Under the pieces are notes generated by a model. The model saw only the letters and a list, made by a program, of their open reading frames with translations. It was not told where the DNA came from and made no database searches. Positions 23,336 to 34,314 of a stretch of 35,081 nt of DNA are shown one piece after another. How positions within the stretch are numbered: position 1 is the stretch's first letter; each line of letters starts with the position of its first letter. The translations under genes and the position numbers were made by a program. Source of the DNA: Branchiostoma floridae (lineage: Eukaryota; Chordata; Leptocardii; Amphioxiformes; Branchiostomatidae); NCBI RefSeq assembly GCF_000003815.2, contig NC_049983.1:19231113-19266193 (forward strand), in the 5' to 3' direction.

Positions 23336-24740
23336 TCACAATTTTATAGCACCTTTGCTATTGTTCGACTTGAAAGCAATAAAAAAGCGCCAATATTTCT
23401 GAAGGCAACGCCCTCGGATCATACCACTATGGATAAAGGCGAAATGGTAGGGGTTGTTTATATCGACTTCATCGACTTCAGTGCCGCATTCGATTTAGTT
23501 GACTATGAGCTCTTATTGGCAAAATTACAATCCTATGGTTTCAGTTCAGGCCCTTTTTCTTCCAAGGATGAGAAGTTATCTTCATGCCAGAACGCAGGTA
23601 GTGTATTTTAACGGGCACTTTTCGGAACCATCTGTACTTGAATGTGGCGTTCCCCAAGGAAGTTGTTTAGGCCCTCTTATTTTCACACTTTTCACTAATG
23701 ATTTACCTTTGTCAGTTTCAAATAGCACAACTGAAATGTGTGCAGATGATACAAGTATGTACAAAGCCGCTAAGTCCATTGCTGAGATTGATGCTGTCTT
23801 ACAGCCTGACCTCAATAAGATTGTAGAATGGGTAAAGAACAACAAACTTGTGATGAATGTCCTTAAGACTAAGTGCATGCTTTTTGAATCTCCTCGAAAA
23901 CTGGCTCTTCTACCTTCAACCTCACTGAATTTGGTTATTGGAAATAGAAGTATTGAACAGGTGAAAGAGACGGTTTTGTTGGGGCTGCACATGGATCAGT
24001 CACTTACATGGGATTTGTACATCAATCATGTTGTTGCCAAACAATCAAGGAATATCGCCCTTGTGAGAAGGCACGCATGGGCCATGTCTTATGAAGTCTG
24101 CAAGGTTGTTTTATGCGCACTTGTATTATCAGTAGCACAGTACTGTCTCCCAGTTCTAGCGAACATGTCTGAATCAAATGCTCGAAAGCTCCAGTTTGTA
24201 CAGAACAGAGCCTGTAGATTGGTGCTTAAATGTCCACTAGAAACACATGTTAAGCAAATGCATTCAGATTTGGGTTGGCCCATGGTACGAGAAAGATTCG
24301 CCATCAGCACATTGACTATATTTTTCAGAATACTTGTCAGTAAGGAGCCCCATAACATTTACAGCTCCATCGTCCCTGTCCATTCTACCCACACATATTC
24401 AACTAGATTATCCAACTCCTTCAGTTTTAAACTCCCTAAGCCAAAAACAAACTAAAAAAAGCGAACTTTTCTCTACCGTGCCATCAGTCTTTGGAATGAC
24501 CTACCACCATACATAAAATCCCTGTCCAACATCTCACGCTTTAAAAAGGCAATGTATCAAATCTTCTCAAGCCAATAGTTTTTTTAATGATTGTGTATCT
24601 ATTATTACCTGTTTGTATATATACATGTATGTTTGTGTATATATTTGCGTTTGTTTATGTATGTTTCATTGTTTCATATGAACCCTGGTAGACTAGCCAT
24701 AAATAGGGCTAAAGGGTATCGGAATAAAGGAATAAAGGAG
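23336..24740 (+). mobile_element. 5'-truncated non-LTR retrotransposon (CR1/Jockey-like)
   Basis: This is a reverse-transcriptase remnant. The conserved blocks run in order: YIDFIDFSAAFDLVDYELLL (from about 23460), YLHARTQVVYFNG, GVPQGSCLGPLIFTLFTNDL, the catalytic box CADDTSMY (23739 on; C where F/Y is usual), LGLHMDQSLTW, and a C-terminal WNDLPPYIKSL ending at TAG 24576. At least two frame breaks (near 23545 and 24455) inactivate it. The 3' end carries a GGAATAAA short repeat. It interrupts a host repeat: TACTTTTTG on the left and TACTAGCAGG on the right are contiguous at 26222-26239. No clear target duplication is seen. Confidence 0.85.
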
Positions 24741-25280
24741 TACTAGCAGGCAACACTACAGACAACTCTCTGGAGCCAATCACGCCAACATAAGTAGGAC
24801 ATATCATTCCACAGAAAATAGCAAGGCGCTTACCGAACGAACGACATTAAATAAAATGAAAAAAGGAAATATCGCTCATTCGTGCCACTATTCTACATTT
24901 AATGCTTGCTTTCTATTCATCTTAGATAATGTCATTGGCAATCTTTGCAAGAGAATAGCTAGAAAACATTTACATATTGATAAGCTGCGGAGGACGACAG
25001 TTATTTGTGAGTAGTAAAACAGGTCCGAGTGGTCGCCGCCCCGACGGTAACCCCGTCCCAACATCGGCAATCCCCATTACCATGGTGAAGCAAGCTGTTT
25101 GGTCACATAGTTTGGGTTGCAATGTCGGTCAAGGGACAGTCTGATCAAAGACAAGGACGTCAGCTCTGATGACGTGCCAGGTTGGATGGGAATCCGGGTG
25201 ATCGCTTCAACAACAAAGTAGTCCATGAACATCTTATTAGAACATCTTTTTTTGCCGAGGTGACCACCGTACTGGCAGTC
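24741..25280 (+). repeat. R1 copy of the transporter 5' flank
   Basis: The stretch is collinear with 11831-12359 of unit A and 29988-30471 of unit B: ACTAGCAGGCAACACTACA..., TAGCTAGAAAAC, GCTGCGGAGGACGA, GATGACGTGCCAGGTTGG. It has many small deletions relative to A and B. Confidence 0.85.
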
Positions 25281-25304
25281 ATGCCCAGCTTTCCTCTGAA
25301 ACAG
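25281..25304 (+). pseudogene. Orphan first exon of transporter (R1)
   Basis: ATG to CAG encodes MPSFPLKQ and is followed by a GTAGGA donor, matching exon 1 of copy A (MPSFPAKQ). The next transporter exon downstream is the terminal one, only 195 bases away; exons 2-13 are gone. Joining these two exons would give a frame that stops within a few codons, because the phases do not match. Confidence 0.65.
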
Positions 25305-25498
25305 GTAGGAGGAAATAGCGGACATCAACAACAATGGCATAATTTTGTATTACCACCAGACGCGGCGGATTCATTCAAACTTTTACACTTGATTGTAAGA
25401 CAGCTCGGCACTCACTGGAGGATGACAAAAGAAGCAAACATGTGATTTTCCTTCTTTCATTGTCTGCTACTGACAGGACTTATTTTTCCATTATTAAG

Positions 25499-25725
25499 GT
25501 CTGCTCTGGCCGTTGAACTTCCACCTGGCCTTTTACCCGGCAGTGTTGATTGACGTCATCATCCTGTGTCTGACCCTGATACTCCCTGATTCCATCAACA
25601 AACCAAGGGTGGAGGAGAAACTCATAGATGATAAATCAGTCTTGTACGACCCTGGGGAAGATTTAAAGGCCTCCTTTCTGTTAATCAGCAGTAGAGCCCG
25701 TTCCAAATCACCAAGAGGGTTTTGA
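25499..25725 (+). pseudogene. Terminal exon of transporter, copy 2 (R1)
   Basis: The reading frame is intact from the acceptor (ATTATTAAG): LNFHLAFYPAVLIDVIILCL, LPDSINKPRVEEKL, and a tail ending KSPRGF with TGA. Relative to copy 1 it has an 18-base and a 12-base deletion, both in frame, and keeps the CCACCTGG that copy 1 lacks. Preserved frame with in-frame deletions suggests it was under selection for some time, or may still serve as an alternative last exon of copy A. With its upstream exons missing locally it is otherwise a remnant. Confidence 0.6.
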
Positions 25726-25827
25726 AATAATATTTGTGCTAACACAGTCACGTTTGCGCGATTTTAAGTAAACCTTAATAATATTTGTGCTAACACAGTC
25801 ACGTTTGCGCGATTTTAAGTAAACCTT
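25726..25827. repeat. Perfect 51-base tandem duplication
   Basis: 25726-25776 and 25777-25827 are identical, each starting AATAATATTTGTGCTAAC and ending TTTTAAGTAAACCTT, immediately after the stop of terminal-exon copy 2. A single diverged copy follows terminal-exon copy 1 at 22567. Confidence 0.95.
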
Positions 25828-25884
25828 TTAAAGACCTTAGATCCCCCCGCAACTGTTGCATTGGTCAACTCGGCGATCCCAACC

Positions 25885-26914
25885 CTTTTCCTAGTGTTGT
25901 GGGCTCTTTTAACATGGTTGAGGCGTGGTTATCCTCAAACCAGTACCTCCTTTCAACGTCCTACCCAAGGGATGCCCGAGACTACTCCTTTTTTCACCAA
26001 AATATTAAACTGATAATGTTTTCTGTATTATCCAGAGTTGTCAAGTTTCATTTTCCACGTTCCCTGTTCGAGCCTTTTCGGTGACAAATACCTCGTTCGA
26101 TCACGTTTCTAGGCGGATGACTAAGATAGTGGCACTACACTCAACTCTCTAGGGCCAACCACGCCGAGATTAGTAGGATAATTATCATTCCTACTTAATT
26201 GGCGTGATTAGTTGCGAATCATACTTTTTGCTACTAGCAGGCAACAGAACAGACAACTCTCTGGAGCCGAATCACGCCAACATAGGATATATCACTCCGC
26301 AGAAAATAGCAAGGCGCTTACCGAACAACAAAATGATAGTGAAACAAAGAGTAAAACACCCATTAATGTCAGTATTCAACATCAAATCAAATCTTGCTCT
26401 CTACTTATTATTCTAGATAATGTCATTGGCAATCTTTGAAATAGCCATAAAACATTTACATGTTGATAAGCTGCGGAGGACGAGAGTCATTTGTGAGTGA
26501 ACAGGTCTGGTCGCGGGAAACTGGTAGGGCCGCTTACCAGGTCAGGTGACGTCAGCTGTTTGGCTCCTTGTTTTTGTGGCAATGTAGTCGAGAGACGGCC
26601 TGATCAAGGACAAGGACGACAGCTCTCTTTACACATCACATCGAAACCACAACACGTTGAGCCAAAGTATAGCAGAGGAAATAGGGGACATCAACAACAA
26701 TAGCATATTTTTGTATTACCACCAGATTTAACAGATTCGTTCAAGATACTACACTTGATTGATTCTCAGACAACTCTGCATGGCCAAGCTCAGGACAAGT
26801 CACCATGCACTCAGCACATAATTTCTATTTGGGGACTTGAAGGTATAAAAAGTGCAATAAGAATTTAGACTCAACCTACGCAGTAATGTTTAGTGTAGAT
26901 CAGTATAAGTCTTT
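25885..26914 (+). repeat. R2 copy of the transporter 5' flank
   Basis: It begins like 8092 of unit A (TTTTCCTAGTGT, AACATGGTTGAGGCGTGGTT), skips the exon-like minus-strand blocks, and resumes with the 26128-26224 relative of the palindromic element and the AGCAAGGCGCTTACCGAAC module. The exon 1 region is cut: GACGACAGCTCTC (near 26625-26637) jumps to a sequence that in A lies after exon 1 (ACATCAC near 12403). No exon 1 remains. It ends in a gap. Confidence 0.75.
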
Positions 26915-27055
26915 NNNNNNNNNNNNNNNNNNNNNNNNNNNNNNNNNNNNNNNNNNNNNNNNNNNNNNNNNNNNNNNNNNNNNNNNNNNNNNNNNNNNNN
27001 NNNNNNNNNNNNNNNNNNNNNNNNNNNNNNNNNNNNNNNNNNNNNNNNNNNNNNN
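26915..27055. other. Assembly gap (141 N)
   Basis: Unknown bases between the R2 flank and the sequence leading to terminal-exon copy 3. Confidence 1.
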
Positions 27056-27223
27056 ATGTTTTGATGAGTAAACATTGTAGGTTACTATTTATTGGCAAAG
27101 AATAATCTACATATGGCCCTGAAATGGAGAAATCGTCAGAAAATACCACAGACGACCAGAGACCTCGATCATATCGCGAATCAGCACCCCCCCCCCTCAA
27201 CAATAAAGTTAACGTATACCAAG

Positions 27224-27440
27224 GTCTGCCCTGGCCGTTGAACTTCCACCTGGCCCTTTACCTGACAGTGTTGATAGACATCATCATCCTGTGTCTGACC
27301 CTGATTCCATCAACAAACCAAGGGTGGAGGACATCAGAGAAGATGCGGAGGAGAAACTCATAGATGATAAATCAGTCTTGTACGACCCTGGGGAAGATTC
27401 AAAGGCCTCCTTTCAGTTGAATCAGCAGTAGAGTCCGTTC
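27224..27440 (+). pseudogene. Terminal exon of transporter, copy 3 (R2), broken
   Basis: It follows a CCAAG acceptor and reads LPWPLNFHLALYLTVLIDII, but a 10-base deletion (ACTCCCTGAT of the other copies) shifts the frame to IPSTNQGW and a stop at 27361-27363. The 3' end is lost: after GTCCGTTCC the sequence changes at about 27440 to the start of unit B. It is therefore both a pseudo-exon and the duplication junction. Confidence 0.8.
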
Positions 27441-28433
27441 CTCAGTTAGCAAGCGAAAGTATTGAGGCAGCAGTCACTAGAGGATGGTACTCAGGCTAGC
27501 GCCTTATGACATTACACACCAGGTTTGCACTGAACTACTAGTATAAGCTGCATATCTGGACAGATTTATTTGAAACACCCACGTTGAGAAGGACCAATAC
27601 ACTTTCCTAGTGTGGTGGGCTCTTTAAACATGGTTGAGGTGTGGTTATCCTCAAAGTAGGCCCTCCTTTCAACTTCCTACCCTAGGGATGCCCCTGAGGC
27701 TATGTACTCCTTTTTTCACCAAAAAGGGCAAATCATTGGACTTAAGTTCTTCATCTCATATAATTTGTGCATAAGCATGTCATTACCATTGAATTACTGG
27801 GTGTGGAAACTTTGACAAGATAACGGGGCTTATGATTTGGTTACATAAAGACCTCTTAGCTTACATTTTCCATTTATTCTGTCTCATACATTTTCTTCTA
27901 CGCTTTTCTAATCCAATCAAAAAGTAGTCAGACACATGGCATGTCAGTTGAACCTTTTTTTTAATTATGAAATCTGTACAAAGTTTCAAATATTGATAGA
28001 GAATAACTTCTGCCTTGTGCTCGACGTTGAATGGTACACATTTACATACAACACACTTACATAAAAACCTGGAAAGGAAAGATTAAAGTTACGGTCTTTA
28101 GAAAGCAGATGCTGATGTGAGGTACAAGTACAATTCTGTGTTGGTTGGATCAGCATGTCTGGTGTATTGTTTGGTCTTCAAGCTGGTTCTGAGTTTTCCG
28201 TACTGAAAAAGATCTTTTGAACATGTCTCCCAAACAATGTTAAGTCACACATGACACTACAATTTATATTTTTCGTGTCGTTGTTTACAGGAAAACATAC
28301 CAAGTAAACATGTGGCAATATTAAGAAACTTGGGAAAAGCTGGGGCTATAACATGGGCAAAAATAATTTTGGTACATTTGTATTACCTATACAGTAAACA
28401 CTGATAGTTCAGTAATACATTTCAAACACTCAC

Positions 28434-28603
28434 ACCAAAGGGGTATTACTTCCCATCCCCATTTACCGAAGTCGGCTAGTTGTGGGTTGCTCTCCTTTCT
28501 GATGACGAGACACTGCAAGGCTGGGACTAAGTCTGGTCTGAGGAGGACCATAGGACTCAGCAGACGGACTGCCAAGTCGAGTTGGGCCAGAGAGTCAGCC
28601 CAC
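28434..28603 (-). CDS. Exon-like conserved coding block, copy B1 (unknown family)
   Basis: This is the minus-strand counterpart of 10343-10512, also 170 bases, with acceptor CCTTTAG and donor GTGAGT and an open frame throughout: AVRLLSPMVLLRPDLVPALQ, then CLVIRKESNPQLADFGKWGW, then EVIPLW. Differences from A1 are few (P/L, A/V, M/I). It is the only other copy with an intact frame up to the donor. Function is unknown. Confidence 0.4.
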
Positions 28604-29310
28604 CTAAAGGACGATCATGGTCAAGAAATAGGAAAACAAAGGCTCTTGGAGACGAGTGGTGTGGCAGAGGAAAACCCTAAATCATAGTAAATGCCATATT
28701 TGCCCTTCGCAAACTAGAAGCACTAATGTGACTAAATGCGATAAATTTTAATGTGAAGTTTAACATTTCAAAAGCACTCTTAAAGGTATGAAGTTTCCAA
28801 TTTGTTCACCCTGAAGTGGCTGATTTTGACAGTTTTAATATAAAACTGATAGTGATTTCGGTATTCTCCAGAGTTGTCAAGTTTCATTTTCCGGAATGTT
28901 CCCAGTCAGATTTTTCAGTATCAAATACCTCAGCCTGTTCCATCATGTTTCTTTGCGGATGACTAATTATATACGCACGTGGCACTATAGACAACTCTCT
29001 TGAGCCAATCACGCCTACTTAATTAGGGAATAATCTCAAGTCACTTCTGTATTCTCCGTACTGAAAAAAATACTCCATTGAACATATCTCCCAAACAGTG
29101 TTAAGTCACACATGGCACTACAATCCATCAAAAATCTATATTTTCCAGTTTTTACAGGAAACATACCAAGTAGAAATGTGGCAATGTCAAACAATTTGGA
29201 GAAGCGCTGGCTATCCCATGAGCAAAAAATATTGTATATGTAACTGTTACATGTATATCGTTACTGTAAACATTAATAGTTCAGTAAATGAGTAATACTG
29301 CATTTCAAGC

Positions 29311-29478
29311 ACCAAAGGGCATTAATTCCCATCCCATTTACCGAAGTCGGCTAGTTGTGGGTTGCTCTCCTTTCTGATGACGAGACACTGCAAGGCTGGG
29401 ACTAAGTCTGGTCTGAGGAGGACCATAGGACTCAGCAGACGGACTGCCGAGTCGAGTTGGGCCAGAGAGTCAGCCCAC
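29311..29478 (-). pseudogene. Exon-like conserved block, copy B2 (broken)
   Basis: This is the counterpart of A2. It shares the 1-base deletion before ATTTACCG and has also lost the donor: plus-strand CACTCACACC is reduced to CACC near 29310. The acceptor side keeps AG but the tract is changed. Confidence 0.4.
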
Positions 29479-29871
29479 CTGAAGGACGATCAGGGTCAAG
29501 AAATAGGAAAACAAAGGTTCTTGGAGACAAGTGACGTGGCAGATTCAAACCCTATTCAAAATGCCATATTTTCCCTTCACAAAATAGAAGCACCAAAAAT
29601 ACTAAGTAAGCAATCCAGGTGAATAATGTGACTAAATGTGATAAACATCAATATACATCAAAGTTGAACATTTCAATAGTACTCTTTTAAGGTATCAAGT
29701 CTTCAATCAGTTCACCCTAAAGGTGACAGTTTTCATGTTAAACTGCATACTGTTTTCGGTATTCTCCAAAGTTGTCAACTTTCATTTTCCATGTTTCCTG
29801 TCGGATTTTCAGTAAAAAATACCTCTGTTCCATCACGTTTCTGAGCGGATGACTTAAAGTATATACGTGGC

Positions 29872-29984
29872 ACTACAGACAACTCCCTAGAGACATTGAG
29901 GCAAACATTAGTAGGAAAATTATCATCCCTACTTAAGTTGGCGTGATGTATAGCTCTAGAGGGTTTTCTGTAGTGCCACGTATA
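29872..29984. mobile_element. Palindromic element with TATACGTGGCAC ends (unit B)
   Basis: The ends are the same perfect 18-base inverted repeat as at 11718-11828. The interior is slightly longer, with GATGTATAGCTC in the right half. It is shared by descent with unit A. Confidence 0.8.
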
Positions 29985-30471
29985 CTTTTTGCTACTAGCA
30001 GATAGACAACACTACACACAACTCTCTGGAGCCAATCACGCCAACATAAGTAGGACATATCATTCCGCAGAAAATAGCAAGGTGCTTTAATACCGAACGA
30101 CATCAAATAAAATGAAAAAATAAAATAAATCAGTTATTCGTGTCACTATTTTACATTACTGCTTGCTTTCTATTCATTTTAGATTAATGTCAATAGCAAT
30201 CTTTGCAATAGAATAGCTAGAAAACCGTATTGATAAGCTGCGGAGGACGATAATTATTTGTGAGTAAACAGGCCTGGTCACCGTCCCGACATCGGCAGTC
30301 CCTATTATATCGCGGTAGTGCTTAATTGTGAAGCGAGCTGTTTGGTTGTTCTGGTTACAATGCGATGCCGGTCGAGGGACAGTCTGATCAAGGACAAGGA
30401 CGACAGGTCTGATGACGTGCCAGGTTGGACGGGAATCCGGGTGATCGCTTCAACGACACCCCGCACTGCAT

Positions 30472-30672
30472 NNNNNNNNNNNNNNNNNNNNNNNNNNNNN
30501 NNNNNNNNNNNNNNNNNNNNNNNNNNNNNNNNNNNNNNNNNNNNNNNNNNNNNNNNNNNNNNNNNNNNNNNNNNNNNNNNNNNNNNNNNNNNNNNNNNNN
30601 NNNNNNNNNNNNNNNNNNNNNNNNNNNNNNNNNNNNNNNNNNNNNNNNNNNNNNNNNNNNNNNNNNNNNNNN
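30472..30672. other. Assembly gap (201 N) over the expected first exon of copy B
   Basis: The left edge matches A at about 12295 and the right edge matches A at about 12505, so the expected start exon (A 12360-12383) falls inside these unknown bases. The expected distance in A is about 210 bases, close to the gap size. Confidence 0.9.
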
Positions 30673-31526
30673 ATTCGTTTAAACTCATACACTTAATGGA
30701 TCTCGGACAGCTCGGCACCTCAGGAAAACTGTTCTTCTTTAATTGCATACTGCCAAGCCTCTAATATTAGAGATCAACGGCAGATTGCGCATTAGTTAGT
30801 TACAACACAGTGCGCATGCCCGGTACAAATAGACTAGGGAAAATAAAGGAAAAACGCTAACTAAAAGAAAATGAAAACAAACTGATTTCGTGTGTGCAAA
30901 GGACAGGACAAGTGAGTTAAGTGGGTTAATAAAACATATATTTCTCGGCACCAAACTTTTCATATAGGACAAGTTGGCACCGTACTTACTCAATACATAA
31001 TGTTTTTTTTTGGACTTGAAGAATAATCTTATCTATCTGACAGCATACCGTAGCGGTAATGCTTAGTGTAGTTTCGTCCTTTACGTTACAAAACCGTCCA
31101 CATCGTTGCGGGCGAGGCCGATGGCGCCAATTTGTTTGCTATTCACGCATGTCATGAATTCGCTATATTCTGCTACGACTGTGCTTATAAATAAAATAAA
31201 TGTTTAGCACTTTAATATCTTTTGATGGTCAACAATTTCTAATTGCTTGCAGGTTTCAATAACACATTGAGACTACCGAAATGTTATAGAACCTAGTTCA
31301 GGGCATTTTGAAGAAAATACGTTTGATGCAAATATTACTTCTAAGAGCGTTAAAAATTCATTAGTTTCTAGGGCTACACAATTACATGCATCATCAAATT
31401 ACTTGTGACTTTTTTGTTACTCAAGTTATTGTCCTTGCATTTTCCAGATACTCCGAGTCACACACACAGAAGCACAAACACACACGCACATAAATACGAA
31501 CATACATGTACGCAATTCACATCACT

Positions 31527-32444
31527 CTCGTTCTCATTGAAATGTCAAAAATGGCATTTTTTTGGACGAAAAATAAATCGGATTTATTTTCAGTGAAAAC
31601 TACCTGGTTCCTTAGTAAAATTCCTCTTTTAGCCATAGCCAAAAAATTGCAACTTATTCTTTTCGGTCCCATTGGTAATGCATTACCGGGCAGATAACAA
31701 ACGTTACCGGTAACGTTTGTTACAACAGTAAACTTAACCCTTCTTCTTCAAGAGGTTTAACATTATTGGCTTCATTATTTAGGGATAAGTTGACGTCCCT
31801 AGGGGCATTTAAAAAGTGGGCAGCATTTTTGCACCAGGTCAGACAGAATGCTTAGAAAAACATCAAACAATGGTAACGTTTGTTACAGTCATTTCTGTAC
31901 AACAATTTGTAAGCAAGGTGGGATACAAATGACAGTCAATGACCCTTTTTTGTTTCTTAAGAAACCCAGAAAAACTGTAAAGCGTCACAAAAACGGCCAT
32001 TTCTAGTCTTATACATGGATAATATAACCGTGGCAACCATCGTACTCGTGGCGGTAGCGTTTGTTGCCGAATTTGGCGACAGGCATAAACCTCCTCACAC
32101 AGCCTCAAAGATCATTGATAGTAGCGATCTAACGTGATCGGACAGAGGGCCTGGCTTTTATCTGCCGAACATCATATTGGGACCTGAATTATTCCATTTT
32201 TGGCTACTATTTGAATTCTTCGTATCTTCTCAAGCGACAGCCATTTTTTAGGGGTTGAAATCCCACCCGAGGCTATAATAACCTTCAAAGCCATGAACCA
32301 ATATAAATGTTGTGGTGCATCTTTTGTAAAACATTAGAGGGATTGTGGAAAAACAAAGGGACCAGTCATGCTGTCTATAATTTGCTCAATATCAAGTCGT
32401 AAAGTCAGGCAACAGCCTTTTTTGATGATTTCAATGAGAACGAG
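31527..32444. mobile_element. Terminal-inverted-repeat element in intron 1 (copy B)
   Basis: CTCGTTCTCATTGAAATGTC at 31527-31546 pairs with TTTCAATGAGAACGAG ending at 32444 (the right end has a small change, GATGATTTC). It is collinear with 13368-14250 of copy A and contains the same 28-base palindrome at 31695-31722. Confidence 0.7.
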
Positions 32445-32602
32445 CCCTCAATGTCTATCGAGGTGTAACTTTCTGTAACACTATAGGTCGGGCCACTATT
32501 CTTTGAACAGATTGAAACCAATCAGTTGTGATTCCTAACTCTAAACAAGGACGTCATATAAGATTAATAATTGTCACAGTTTTTGTCTCCCTCTTCCCAC
32601 AG

Positions 32603-34314
32603 CTGTCAGTGGTTGGTGGCATACTGTTCAGCTACCACTTTGCATCAAGTGTGATATCTCCATTCATACCCTTTCTCACACATGACTTTTTCCCATACCT
32701 CAAGTCAAACCAGATAGGTGAGTACCAATGCAACACCAGTATATCACTTGCCCAAAGATCACCATCATAGCTTATGTTTGCTGACTTTGCTCCCATGCAC
32801 TACCTGCGGCTCTCAGATAGCTTTGTGGAAAAATCAGTGTGAGGTGTGTGATCAATGCATGCAATTTATATTCAACCAAGTCCTTTCAACTGTATGACGT
32901 ACACCAATATTATAAATATTTCGGATTGGAATACAATCTTGCATGTTTCTGACTCCATAAGTATTTTGTTGACATCAAGTTCGATAGACTCATACTTGGA
33001 TAAAGTTACAAACAAACCAAACAATAGGAATTTTACCCTTTAGGTCTTGTATTTTTGTTCTGTATTTCCCTCATCCTTTCCACTTGAGTAAGTTTTTGTT
33101 GTATTGTGCCTGGCTTTTAAGCTTGTTTACAACATAAGAATTACAAAATTTCCTGCTATGATGACTGTAATGTTTTTTTTATATGTATCAGGCTACTATT
33201 CAGGCTTCCTGGCAAGTGCTTACTTCATTGGCAGCTTCTTCGGTAGCTTCATGGTAAGTAAGAACCTAGAAAAATCGTAGATTGAAAATCACAATTATAT
33301 TCGTGAAATGTTACTTCCTATACCAGATACACAATGTCATGTATACTCGCTTTTGTTACCTCTGCCATCATGACATAGGGTTAACTCTTAGTTCTTCTCA
33401 ACCATCGAAAGCAATACGTAATGTCGTAGAGATTGAAAATCACAATTATATTTGTGAAATGTTACTTCCCATACCAGATGCACCATGTCATGTATAATCG
33501 CTTTTGTTTCTTCTGTCATCATGACCATCCTATTTCTTCTCAACCATCGAAAGCAATATTAAAATGTTCAAAATTACTGTAAATACACTTACTTTGATGG
33601 TTGCGTTTTTTTGCAGTAGGGATGAAAAGGACGTTTCTGCGGTATTTGAAAGTAGTACATTAGAATCACAGAAAAAATCCAAGGTGTTTTTCCAGTAGGA
33701 GGTCACTGAAAAAACCCACCAGAAAACAAAACCACAGCGAACATTTTATGGTTCACAGTATCTACTGGCCCTTAGGTACTGAGTGCTATTACATTACACA
33801 CAATCGGTTCACTCATGGTAAAGCTGCCTGCTGTAGAAAGTAGCCAAAAGAATATTATTGAGGGTTGAAAACAATACATTATGATTAACACGCGGTAATA
33901 TCAAAGCATTAGTCTGGAGGACGCTATGGTAAACATGTTATCAATGTTTCTGTGTGTAAAGAGTGGATTTCAGTTACCACCAACTAAACCAGTCTAACTG
34001 GTCCGGACCTTTTGCCCTTTTAACCTTTTGTTAATGAGCTGGCTGCCCGGGTTCCAATGCATGGAGCCGGGAGACTGTTCTACTCGCCTCTTAGTGCTTT
34101 ATGTGTGCCCTGTGACGTCATTACAGGTTTAGATGAAGTAGATTGTATACCTTGATGTAGTTGTAACTGCAAACAGAAACAAAACCTTCATGTTCAGGGG
34201 GGGGGGGGGTATTAGCCACTTCTCCACACAATTCCCCTTAGATTGTACCAACCCTAACCATTTCCTGTGCTCTTTCTTTCAGTGGGGGAAGCTGTCTGAT
34301 ATCCTGGGTCGTAG
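32603..34314 (+). CDS. ZIFL-like major facilitator transporter, copy B (partial)
   Basis: Three exons are visible, all intact and in the same phases as copy A: 32603-32717, 33192-33253 and 34283-34314. They encode TM1 (LSVVGGILFSYHFASSVISP then FIPFLTHDFFPYL), TM2 (YYSGFLASAYFIGSFFGSFM) and MFS motif A (WGKLSDILGRR). Exon 1 would be in the gap at 30472-30672 and the later exons beyond the window. Compared with A over these 209 bases I count 8 differences, 4 of which change an amino acid (Y to H, A to S, E to Q, S to F). Splice sites are all kept. So B could be a working paralogue, but most of it is unseen. Confidence 0.7.
33276..33565. repeat. Tandem duplication in intron 3 (copy B)
   Basis: Two units of about 145 bases, the same pair as at 15118-15409 in copy A. 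Confidence 0.8.
33575..33760. mobile_element. MITE, TACTGTAAAT family (copy B, intron 3)
   Basis: Ends TACTGTAAATACACTTAC and, inverted, TACTGTGAACCATAAAATG. It is at the same site as 15417-15604 in copy A, so it was inherited through the duplication rather than inserted separately. Confidence 0.8.

Larger units (their letters stand above)
27441..30471. repeat. 5' flank of duplicated unit B
   Basis: The stretch is collinear with 7768-12306 of unit A without the 9021-10068 insertion. It carries both minus-strand exon-like blocks and the palindromic element (29872-29984). About 150 bases around 27955-28115 have no counterpart in A. No plus-strand exon is recognised. Confidence 0.8.

Noticed and set aside
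23429-24578. Reverse transcriptase as a functional host gene or retroviral remnant
   Set aside because: Block order and the C-terminal WNDLP tail are those of a CR1/Jockey-like LINE. It is 5'-truncated and has at least two frame breaks.
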